A DNA stretch of 64,000 bases from Septoria linicola (Eukaryota > Ascomycota > Dothideomycetes > Mycosphaerellales > Mycosphaerellaceae). The notes beneath the pieces are model-generated. The model had not been told where the DNA came from, searched no databases, and was given only the letters and a program-made list of their open reading frames with translations. The position numbers and the translations under genes were made by a program. Positions 34,058 to 43,845 of this stretch are shown here, piece after piece. Location of the stretch: contig CP099422.1 of NCBI GenBank assembly GCA_024114885.1, forward strand, positions 744,001-808,000, read 5' to 3'. Within the stretch, counting starts at the first letter, position 1. Each line of letters opens with the position of its first letter.

Positions 34058-35926
34058 ATGCGTTCCTTTCTGTACATTAACATTATCATTGCCCTTGCGA
34101 CTTATGCTTTCGCAGGATTTCCTCATGCTCACGAGGACGTCAACACCAAGCAAATCACAGGCAGGACTGGCTCCTTGTCGTATAGAGAAGTACATGCTTC
34201 ACTTCATGTGGACAGAGCTCATGCTAACGTTGCCCAGACCACTATTTGCGAGACTCGAGCAAAGGCCTACGCTGGCTATGTCCACATCCCGAGCACTTTT
34301 CTCGGTACCATTGATGAAGGGCCGGAATACAACACTTCGTTGTTCTTCTGGTACTTCGAGGCCAGATCAAACCCCAGCGATGCACAGACTGTCATCTACC
34401 TTGCTGGTGGACCGGGCATATCTTCGATGTCAGCTGCCACGCAATCTGGAGGACCATGCACGGTTTTACCCGACTCAAACAGCACCGAAAGTAATCCATG
34501 GGCATGGAACGAACATGTCAATATGCTATACATTGACCAGCCTGTCGGCACCGGATTCTCCTACGACAGCTTCTTCAATGGCACACGAGACCTGCTCTAC
34601 ACGGGTTCTAGCGATGGTGACTTCTACGACATTACGCCTCTAGATGACACGTCAAGACTGCCTGCGGAGAACGCGACCTCCAGGCACGGCACATTTCCCG
34701 TCACGTCCCACACCGCCAACACTACTGCCGGTGCTGCTCGTACGCTCTGGCAATTTGCTCAGACTTGGTTTACCGAATTCCCTGGCTACAAAACCACAGA
34801 TATACGTATCTCGCTTTGGGGCCACAGCTACGCTGGGTACTTCGTACCCTACAGTGCAGCTTTCTTCCAAGAGCAGAATCAAAAGATTCATTCTGGCGTC
34901 TTGGATGCGGCTATACTGCCTCTGGGAACTGTGGGCTGGACGAACGGCTGTACAGATATGCTCTATCAGACCGAGTGGTTCCCTGATATGGCCAACAACA
35001 ATACTTACGACCTGAAGATACTACCTGAAGAAGTTTACGCTGCATCGAAGGAGGCCTGGAACACTGAAGGTGGATGTCGTGATCTGATCTTAGCATGTCG
35101 CGAAGCGGGAAACGCATATGCCGCAGGAATGCACGGCAGCAACGAGGAAGTCAACCAGATCTGTCTCGCTGCCTCGCTGTATTGTGCTACGAAGATCATC
35201 CTCGAACCCTGGTCGCTATCCACCAATCGCTCGGCATTCGATATATCTCACTTCGGCCCAGACCCGGCTCCACCACAGTATGCGTCTGGATACTTCAACC
35301 AAGCTTGGGTACAAAAGGAGCTTGGAGTTCCACTCAACTTCACAGCAATATCTTATGCAGTACAGGACAACTTCCTGTACACAGCAGACGCGTTCCGTGC
35401 AGAGGGAATGAAGAAGATTAAATATCTCCTCGATCAAGGTGTAAAAGTCGCAATGATATATGGCGACCGAGACTATAGGTGCAGCTGGAACGGGGCGGAG
35501 AAGCTGTCGTTGGCTGCCAACTGGACTGGAGCAGACGACTTCCGATCTGCAGGCTATGCAGATATCAAAATCGGCGACTGTGGGAACAATGCTGGTGTCG
35601 TTCGGCAACATGGGAACCTTTCTTTCAGTCGCGTCTTCCAAGCTGGGCACGATGTCGCGTATTCACAACCCAGGACTGCTTTCGAGATTTTCACCAGAAG
35701 CATGCTTGGGTTTGATGTGGCGACTGGTCGGAGGATGGTAGATGATAGCTACACTACCGAAGGCCCGAAAGACTCCTGGCATATCAGGAATGTTCTGCCT
35801 CCTGCGCCGGCTGCCGAGTGTAACATTTTCGCGGTGGCGCAGAGCTGTACTGCTGAGCAATACGCTGCACTTTTCAACGGGACGGCTATTGTGGAGAACA
35901 CAACAGTGACATGGCCTACAAGCTAG
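34058..35926 (+). CDS. Secreted S10 serine-carboxypeptidase-like protein, altered substrate site
   Basis: About 622 residues, no intron seen. The ATG at 34058 starts a signal peptide (MRSFLYINIIIALATYAFA). S10 catalytic residues are present: serine in GHSYAG (about residue 257), aspartate in YGDRDYRC, histidine in QAGHDVAY. There are many N-x-S/T sites, fitting secretion. Compared with carboxypeptidase Y, three residues that hold the substrate's C-terminal carboxylate differ: NGGPG is AGGPG, the glutamate in FFELGP is serine (TQSGGP), and the glutamate before the catalytic serine (GESYAG) is histidine. So it may not be a classic carboxypeptidase; relatives of this fold include acyltransferases. 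It is a paralogue of the gene at 41.5-43.7 kb and converges with bleomycin hydrolase. Confidence 0.88.
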   Translation: MRSFLYINIIIALATYAFAGFPHAHEDVNTKQITGRTGSLSYREVHASLHVDRAHANVAQTTICETRAKAYAGYVHIPSTFLGTIDEGPEYNTSLFFWYFEARSNPSDAQTVIYLAGGPGISSMSAATQSGGPCTVLPDSNSTESNPWAWNEHVNMLYIDQPVGTGFSYDSFFNGTRDLLYTGSSDGDFYDITPLDDTSRLPAENATSRHGTFPVTSHTANTTAGAARTLWQFAQTWFTEFPGYKTTDIRISLWGHSYAGYFVPYSAAFFQEQNQKIHSGVLDAAILPLGTVGWTNGCTDMLYQTEWFPDMANNNTYDLKILPEEVYAASKEAWNTEGGCRDLILACREAGNAYAAGMHGSNEEVNQICLAASLYCATKIILEPWSLSTNRSAFDISHFGPDPAPPQYASGYFNQAWVQKELGVPLNFTAISYAVQDNFLYTADAFRAEGMKKIKYLLDQGVKVAMIYGDRDYRCSWNGAEKLSLAANWTGADDFRSAGYADIKIGDCGNNAGVVRQHGNLSFSRVFQAGHDVAYSQPRTAFEIFTRSMLGFDVATGRRMVDDSYTTEGPKDSWHIRNVLPPAPAAECNIFAVAQSCTAEQYAALFNGTAIVENTTVTWPTS

Positions 35927-35992
35927 AGTCCGCAATGCAGGTATAGAAGACGTGCATTCATCACAGGTATCTAGTCATAAAACATGTATCAT

Positions 35993-37613
35993 CTAAGCAA
36001 GCGCGCCCATCGGATCCCACAAAGGCAAGACCTTCGGCTCCTGCTTCAGCACATCCCTCACGCTCTTGTCAAGCACACTAGGATCAACCACGGCCTGGTA
36101 CACAAACTCATCGAGCCATTGATCGGACATGACGAAGTAGCCGTCCGTGCCCGCGGTTTCGGACCAGCTGTTCTCGACCCGCCAGCGGACGGGCTCATTG
36201 TTGTCATCGAGGTGCACAGCGGTGAGAACCATTGCGTGTGTCATCGCACTTTCGCCAGTGAGCAGGCGCTCGGCTTTGGTCAGACCAAGCTTGATGTTAA
36301 AGCCGAGCTCGTAGTCAACCAGATCAGTGTCCATGATTCCGGCTCGGGAGTCTGACTGTTTACCGACGTCCGATCCGAAGAAGATTGGCAGTCCTTTCTT
36401 GAGCATAGCAACGCAAGCAGTCTTGAGTACGCTGATGTCGACGTTGACGTAGGTGATCGGTCGGCCGTCCCAGACATTGCCAAGATGATTGACAGTGAGA
36501 AGACGGCTGTACTCGTTCCGTGGATCGTTGACCAGGGAGATGAATCTCTTGACATGTGTTGTATCAGCGAACTCAATGGGCGTGAGTGATACTGTTTTGA
36601 AGTTGTTGTTGGCGTCGTAGAACTCCCACGTGAACTTCTTGTCTGCCGCAGGAGGTGGTCCGAGGCATAAGGTCAGTATTCGGACGATGTCCTGCATCAT
36701 TTCCTCCTTGGCTTCTGCGATCTTTGCGGACGATGCAGACTTGGCTTTAAGTGCCCGCAGACGCAGACCATCCTCTCGTAGCTTGGTCGTCAATGTTCTG
36801 TCCATGACCGAGCTGTTCTGTGCATTCCACGAGTCCGGGTACAGCGTCTGGGGTACTATGCCGTACTTCGCCACGAGGTTGACAATCATATCCCTACGAG
36901 GCATTCAGTGGTCAGCACGTCATCTGCTAGTGCCCCGTCATCGACACTCACCATTGCCCACCGTCACCCACAGGACTGGCATTGAGAGCTCCAATCAATC
37001 TGCTGTCCACATCCTCGTCAATGGTGTCCAGTATCGACTCCAGGAAGTAGTTGGCCTTCTCAACCTTGTCCCAGAAGAACAGATATGCCTGTGACAGCTC
37101 AAAGCTCTTGATATTGTACTTTTGCTGGATAGCAACTCTGAATACGTTCGTAGCTGCGAAGATCCAGCATCTTGAAACAGACAAGACGTTAGCGAAACAA
37201 GTTCTAGCATTAATTCAAGGAGGTCTTCACCTTCCACTACTGCGTTGGTTCGTCACAGGGGAACCCTCGTGCGGGATCTTGACATTGAAGTACTGAGTAT
37301 CTCTGATCAAAGTAGAAGGCTTCTCGAGGATGGCAGCTGGGTTATTGGCGGACAATGCTGACAGGCCAAGTCGGTTCTTGGGATCTTTGAGCACTTTGCT
37401 CACATAGTCTTGAGTTGCTGCGGCATCGACGTGCTCAGAGTTGCCATTCGAACGAAAGATAATCCTATCTACAGATTTGCAGTCCGCATGGTCGATTCGC
37501 AGTGCATCAAACTTCTCGTCAAAACTCACCACGGCAGCTTCGCGTGGAGCTCGCCGTTCACGTCGAGACACCGTTCTGGTTGGCACAACTGGCGTAGATT
37601 CGGCGCTGCCCAT
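35993..37613 (-). CDS. Bleomycin hydrolase-type cysteine aminopeptidase (C1B)
   Basis: Papain-like aminopeptidase related to yeast Lap3/Gal6, usually a cytosolic hexamer that also detoxifies homocysteine thiolactone and bleomycin. Three exons, 37613-37231, 37170-36952 and 36893-35993, give 500 residues. The catalytic cysteine sits in SSGRCWIFA and is created by the first splice; histidine is in MTHAMVL and asparagine in ENSWSE. The N-terminus (MGSAESTP.. RRERRAP) is 60 or so residues of basic, Ser-rich sequence, possibly targeting or disordered. The C-terminus ends MGALA; in family members the C-terminal arm reaches the active site and trims substrates. Stops of this gene and the S10 gene are 66 bases apart. 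Confidence 0.92.
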
Positions 37614-37950
37614 GGTGGCAAAAGGTGTATACGGATGACGAGGAGACAGTCAACGAGTGAGCAATGATACTGGAAGGGTCACGAACGATCAGCTGCTCAG
37701 ATCACGTACTCGAGTATGGCCATCATGGTCGTAAGGAGCTATGACCATTCGCGATAAGGTGATAGCAGATCGGGCCAACATCGGGCCGAGCTCCGCTCCA
37801 GTGAAGTTGAACCGTCTGTTACTTATTAGCTACCTCTTGAGTGACAAGATTGAGCTGGACGCTCTGCTACAGATGATCCCACACAGACTGTTCCGTTTTC
37901 TTTCGTCGTCCGAGAGGCTATCAATACTATAGAGTATAGAGCAGCCATCC
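37614..37950. other. Short intergenic region
   Basis: Upstream of bleomycin hydrolase and downstream of the MFS pseudogene. Nothing recognised. Confidence 0.4.
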
Positions 37951-39803
37951 CTAGTACACATATCGGAAACCCTGACCGCGACGATCGCCTGCGGCATTAA
38001 AGGCAACAATCTCGTTCTCTATCCTTTCGAGCTTCTTGTTCTCCTTGAGATGCACAAAGCGCAGAATGACCGCCATCAGCACGACTACTAAGCAGATGAC
38101 CGCCGTAGCTGTACCACCGGGAATGTAGCGCGGTCCATCCGAGGCAGGATACATGTCTGAAGGTAGTGGACATAAGTCAGCGACAATCTCAGGCATTGAA
38201 CTCTGTGCGCGAATCACTTACACGCGCCGTATATGGTCGCCGAATTCCCAACGGTGTTGCAGATTGCAATGGCTGCTGATCGCTTGACTGTCGGTCTGAT
38301 GAAAGAATTGGCAACCCATGCTACGATGATCGTGAATGCTGGCACTGCTCCAAGAGGCATCTGCGGTGAAGCGTTAGTCACATTACCACATCCAGCCGGC
38401 TAATGACAACATACCAGGAACATGGCAAAGAAGCGAGCGCCAGTATTGAGAGTTCCAGTAACGATGGCATTGCCAGCGCAGGATACCAATAAGAGGCAGA
38501 TGATGTGAATGCTTCGATCGCCAGTCCTGCTTGCGGTCCACGTTGTCACAACCGAGGCCAGAAAGGCGGCGAACCAGACAGGAGCCTATCAACGTGTCAA
38601 AAAAACCTCCCTGCCTGCCCAGAAAAGCATACTTAGAGTGATGAGTAACGTCTCGATTCTGCCAAAGCCCAGAGTCTGGATGACGCTGGGGAAGAAGTAC
38701 TGGAAAGTCATGCTCTATTGACATTTAGCTGCTGTACTTTCCCAAGCAAAAATATACTTACCAAGGTAGACAAATGCTGGATGAGCAGGAAAAGGTAGAG
38801 TCGATAGTCAACGCAGGCGAGCTTCAAACCGACCCAGAGCGAAGTTGCCTCATTGTCATCGCCCTCGCTCGCATCTAATGCCATGCGCCACTGAGAGAAA
38901 GCCTTCTCCTCGGCGCTCAGCCATCTGGTAGTGGCCGGGAAGTCTGGCAGCACAAAGACGCAGATGATTGCGAAGAAGACCGTGGTCACACCGGAAATTT
39001 TGAACAACCTTCACACACCGTTAGTTAGCCAACGCCGGTCACTGATATGCCCATTGACTCACCATCGCCAGCCTGCGATCGCCAGAGTTCCTTCCATATT
39101 GCCGAGCACGCCAGCTCCTATGAGCCCGCCGAACATATTGGCCAAGGACACACCAGAGTAGAACCAAGCGATACGTGCAGTCAGCTCTGCTCGATTATAC
39201 CAGCAACTCATCAGAAAGATTGCTCCCGGGAAGAATGGTGCCTCTGTGATACCGAGCATCACTCGAACAACAAGCAAGCCAGCGAAGTTTTGATCAACAG
39301 CTGTCAAGCCGCATATCACTCCCCAGACAGCCATCACGATTCCAAGGTACCAAGATGGCCGTACGCGAGTGATGAGAAGATTGCTAGGCAGCTGCATTGT
39401 GAGGTATCCAACGAATAGGATCGAAGTAGCCTGTTCAATCGAGTCAGTGACTTCACGCACCATCTTTGTCTCCGCACCAACTGACCAGATTGAAGTCAGT
39501 GCCGGTCATGTTCAGATCGTCCTCGAGCGTTCCGATACGCGCCTGTGCCAGTGCAGACCTGTCCAGAAAGTTGTTCAAATACATGATCACTAGCAAAGGA
39601 AGCAGTCTGATGTCGATCTACCGGGTAAGAGCTTTTTCGAACGACTTGCGCCATTCCGCGTCTTTAGATGCAAAATCGCGGTAGTACTGCTGCAATTCTG
39701 TGCTCTCTGTGGGAGGGATGATGGGATCCACAACGACGTGTCCCTTCTCTGTGGTGGGATCTTTATAGGACGGTGTAGGGCTCGCCTCCATTTTCTCCGC
39801 CAT
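37951..39803 (-). pseudogene. ACS-family MFS transporter (allantoate/nicotinate permease type), disabled
   Basis: Anion:cation symporter family member. Exons: 39803-39486, 39430-39063, 39008-38762, 38714 to about 38637, 38585-38415, and two more to 37951. Landmarks: DIRLLPLLVIMYLNNFLDR, ATSILFVGYLTMQLPSNLLI, LGITEAPFFPGAIFLMS, FQYFFPSVIQTLGF and NTVGNSATIYGAYMYP. Two lesions are seen. Codon 62 is TAG (39618-39620), where relatives have a lysine or similar just before IDIRLLP. The donor of the fourth intron reads CTAAGT instead of GTAAGT (changed base at 38636); only with the G does ETLLIT join APVWFAAF in frame. The gene otherwise keeps its reading frame and helices, so loss looks recent. Substrates in the family include allantoate, nicotinate and pantothenate. 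Confidence 0.82.
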
Positions 39804-41505
39804 CTTGTAATTGAAAAGATGCGATTTGACTGCTTAGATAAATGGACAAAGAGCGCGACTTACGAACAAATCGTAACATGGCAGTGGCATGAAACCTACT
39901 TTATGTAGCAAGCGATCTCTATACCAAGCAACCTGGCACCGCCGGGTCTCCAGATTCTACTGGCAGAAATGGCCTGCAGAGTGGAACTGTCTCCGTATCC
40001 TGTGGTCGCACTCTGGCTCAAGTGAGCAAAGCGAAGATGAGATCGGAGCATACCAAGTCGCGAGAAAGAACTTCCTCAGGCTAAACCACATGGCCAAGTT
40101 GCGTGGCACGCCACAAGTCTTGAGGTCACGGCCATATGACGGCGCGGTACAACCCCAGGTACGTCTTATGCAAGCTGAGCTCAAGTGACGAAGTCATTGA
40201 GCTGGTCTGTCAGATTGCAGAATGGCAAAGAGAGCCGCATCGAGCCGGGTGAAGAAGGTTACCACGTTGACTATATGTGCTATACATGATCCTGATGGAT
40301 CGTGGTCTTTCTTCCTCGCAATTTGGTTACTCGGTCGAATCATGCCCGAGCTCGTACATATCATGTCCTAGTGGCCAGATGGTGTATAAGCCTTTCGGGG
40401 CAGTCCTGCTTCAGTGCCACGAAATTCTAGGAACGCCGTGAGAGGTATCCTGTACCTCGTTCCATATCGACCACAGCAAAGTGCTTGCGCGGCGTGAAGC
40501 TGGGCAGGAAATAGGGGTCGCTCACCGCACAAGCAGGGCCAAGGTGCCAGCTATGCCAATGCCTCGCCGAGAACATAGTTCCTTCTGGCACCCTACCACG
40601 GCATCCGCATGCGGACTCTGGCATACAGACGGCTACGGGCGGTATTTGTAGGCGCTCAAGACGTCCAAAGAGGATGCACCACAAGGTGCCGTCACTTGAT
40701 CATCCGTCATTGTATGTGCAAAGCAACGTTGTTGTTGGTCTTCGAGGATCATGGCCTTGGGCTGTAGCGAGCGAGCGAGCGAGCGTGTGTCTGGTACTGC
40801 TACACGCGCACAAGTGAACACAGTGACAGTTCATCAGTCAAATTCGGCATGGCCTTGTGTCTGGGAGCGAGAAAGGCACCGTGGCGATCGAGCGGTGTGG
40901 CTTTGACGGTAATCACTCACGATGCGACTGAAGCGCAAGACATCGCGAAGATCACTGTGACGTTTTAAGGTTCCTCATCAATGGGACGGATCAAGAGACG
41001 CGGAGCAGGATATGGAAGATGACTTGGTCACGTACGCGACATGTTCGCAAGAGGTTGAGGGTTGAGAAGTGGAAAACGATCACGCCAAGAGACTTCTCCA
41101 GCTTCCGTTTCCCGGAAACTCCTTCTCCTGCGGTCACCACAACATCACAGAAACATTCAAGTCTTGTTCTAAAGTGACAAACCTCGTGAACAAGCCTACA
41201 TATGCAGAATCTTCTCTGCACTCCGAAGCTGATTGACCTGCTTTCATGTGGATGGCCACGGTGCTGCCAGCAAACATGCTCTACGAACGGCCTGAGTCCA
41301 CTCACTTGGCTGCAGGTCAAGAGTGCCTCCCACCTTCTTGATTCGGTGCTCCAACCCACTCTAGCTATGGCCAGCATAGTAGCCAAGCCAGAGTATGGTG
41401 GCCTATGACACATGCCCATCTACCAGTGGCAATGATAAGTTCTGAGGAGTTCACACTCTTCCCAGGTGCTTGACGCCAGAGCCTCAATCCAGAGATTACA
41501 CGAAT
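39804..41505. other. Long intergenic region (1.7 kb) with a GAGC microsatellite
   Basis: No recognised gene on either strand. A short tandem tract of GAGC units lies at about 40766-40786. Confidence 0.45.
40766..40786. repeat. (GAGC)n microsatellite
   Basis: About five consecutive GAGC/AGCG units in otherwise unique sequence. Confidence 0.7.
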
Positions 41506-43682
41506 ATGCTGTCTCATCTGAGTTCTGTAGTGGTTCTACTGTCTCTTCTGCATCAATTCACTGTCGCACAATATCCTGCTGAACCGATAGGCATCAAGGT
41601 CCTGCAATCCCGGTTTGGCGAAGGAATCACGATCAGCTACAAAGAGGTGAAAGGATAGCACTGGCAGCTCGGCGGACGCAGCACTGATCTTTTTCCAGAA
41701 CGAGATATGTGAGACAACTCCAGGAGTGCGATCTTACTCAGGACATGTGCATCTGCCGCCTGGCACTGCTGAGCTTGGTCAGGGCCAAGACTATCCCATC
41801 AACACCTTTTTCTGGTATGTCCCTACCAGCACAGGTGATATCTGCAGACGCGCTAATCATGTTCCTATCAAAAAGGTTCTTCGAGGCGCGCAGCGATCCA
41901 ACAAACGCACCACTCAGTATATGGCTCAATGGAGGTCCAGGCAGTTCCAGCATGTTTGGTTTGTTCGCAGAGAATGGGCCTTGTTTCGTTAATGCCGACT
42001 CGAACTCCACGAGGCTGTCTGAATGGAGCTGGAACAATGAAGTGAATATGCTCTACCTGGACCAGCCTGTTCAGGTCGGCTTCTCGTACGACACTCTGCA
42101 AAACGTCATAAGAAACTTGATTAACAATACTGTCGTGCTACTAAACGAGACAGACGTGGTGCCACCCCAGAACACCACTCTGTTGACGGGTATGTCAAGC
42201 TCAGTAGCATTGTAGACTTTATGCGCATGCTGACGAGACTCTAGGCACCTTTCCAAGCCGTGTCTGGGAGAACACTGCCTTCGGAAGCCGCAACGGAGCA
42301 ATTGCCGCCTGGCACTTTGCCCAGGCATGGTTTCAAGAATTTCCAGGATACCAGCCAAACGACACTCGCGTAAGTCTGGCAGCCCAATCATACGGCGGTA
42401 GATACGGACCAGCGATGATGACATTCTTCGAAGAACAGAACCAACGAATCGAAAACGGCACCTGGGACGGCAGCGAGGGCGAGCAGTTCATCATCCACCT
42501 AGACACACTAATGATCATATCTGGCTGCATCGACCGTTACGTGCAATGGCCGTACTATCCAGAAATGGCATTCCGCGGAAATGGCTATGGCATTGAGGCT
42601 GTCAATGAAACCACGTATAACAACATGACCGCTTCCGTTCCGGAATGTCTGAGAAGGATCCAGGACTGTCGTGATATTGCCGCAGAGTCTGATCCCGATA
42701 GTCTGGGAATCAACAGCATCGTCAACGAGGTATGTGAAGATGCTGAGACATGGTGTACGCGATATGTCCGCGATCCGTACTTGGACACTTCCGGGCTCAA
42801 TTACTACGACATATCGACTGTGGACCCGCGCCGTTCCCAGCTCCATTCCACGAAGGCTTCTTGAACCGCGAGTGGGTGCAGGCAGAGCTCGGAGTGCCAC
42901 TGAATTGGACTGGCAACAGCCCACAGGCATCCCGCTCCTATCGAAGCATCGGCGATTACCCTCGAGACTCCTGGCTCGGAGACATCGGCTTCCTCCTCGA
43001 CAACGGCATCAAAGTCTCCCTCGTCCACGGAGATCTCGATTTCGCCTGCCCATGGAACAGCGGCGACGCTGTAGCCAAAGCCATCAACTGGACCGGCTCT
43101 GCAGGCTACGCTGAAGCCCGCTATGCCGAGATCCAAACTAACGACTCCTACATAGGCGGTCTAGTGCGCCAACACGGCAACTTATCCTTCATTCGAACAT
43201 ACCAAGCTGGTCACGAGATCCCATCCTACCAGCCTGAAACCGCCTACAAGATCTTCACTCGTGCTCTCTTCAATCGCGACATTGCTACGGGACTGGAGTC
43301 TACAGCAGGCAATTTCACCAGCAGTGGACGTAAGGAGCCGGACGTGCAGCTTGGGCCGACGGGGCAGAAGCTGACGTATTGCTACACGTATGCTCCGAGT
43401 GGAACATGTCAGCCTGAGCAGATTGAGATGTTGGTCAATGGTACTGCCGAGATTTGTAATTGGATTGTTATTGATGCGAATTCGACGCAGTTGTTTCCGG
43501 AGGTGATTGCGCAGTGTCGAGCTGAGTGGGCTGCAGGAAGTGGTGGTTCAAACGGCACTAATGCAGAGTTGCCGGCGCCTTCGACCACGCCGTACACTGG
43601 TGATGCTGGCAAGATAAGTCTGAGTAGGTGGTACATATCGGCAAGCGGCATTGTCACCGCAATCTGGATCGTAATGCTATGA
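41506..43682 (+). pseudogene. GPI-anchored S10 serine-carboxypeptidase-like gene, one-base frameshift
   Basis: Paralogue of the S10 gene at 34 kb. Exons: 41506-41646, 41699-41814, 41876-42189 and 42245-43682. Signal peptide MLSHLSSVVVLLSLLHQFTVA, then WLNGGPGSSS, FAENGP, catalytic serine in AAQSYGGRYGP, aspartate in HGDLDFACPW and histidine in YQAGHEIPSYQ. The C-terminus is a Ser/Thr/Pro-rich stretch followed by a hydrophobic tail (YISASGIVTAIWIVML), which fits a GPI-anchor signal. The frame changes at about 42825-42830: YYDISTVDP is in one frame and APFPAPFHEGFLN in another, with one C apparently missing. As read, the protein stops soon after, losing Asp, His and the anchor. The glutamate before the serine is glutamine here, although the N and E of the other carboxylate-binding positions are kept. 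Confidence 0.82.
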
Positions 43683-43845
43683 TGCTAGGACATTTCGATC
43701 GAATACAAAACTCAGTTCATTTGAGACATCAACTTCGCAAAGCCGGAAGATGTGGTAATAGACTTGATAATCATAAGAACACCACAAATACATCATATCA
43801 CAACAACCCATATTCTCATCATACCACATCCCATCGACTCACCAC

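Noticed and set aside
40991..41419. 142-codon minus-strand open frame
   Set aside because: No recognisable domain, cysteine/arginine-rich composition typical of chance frames, no supporting context.
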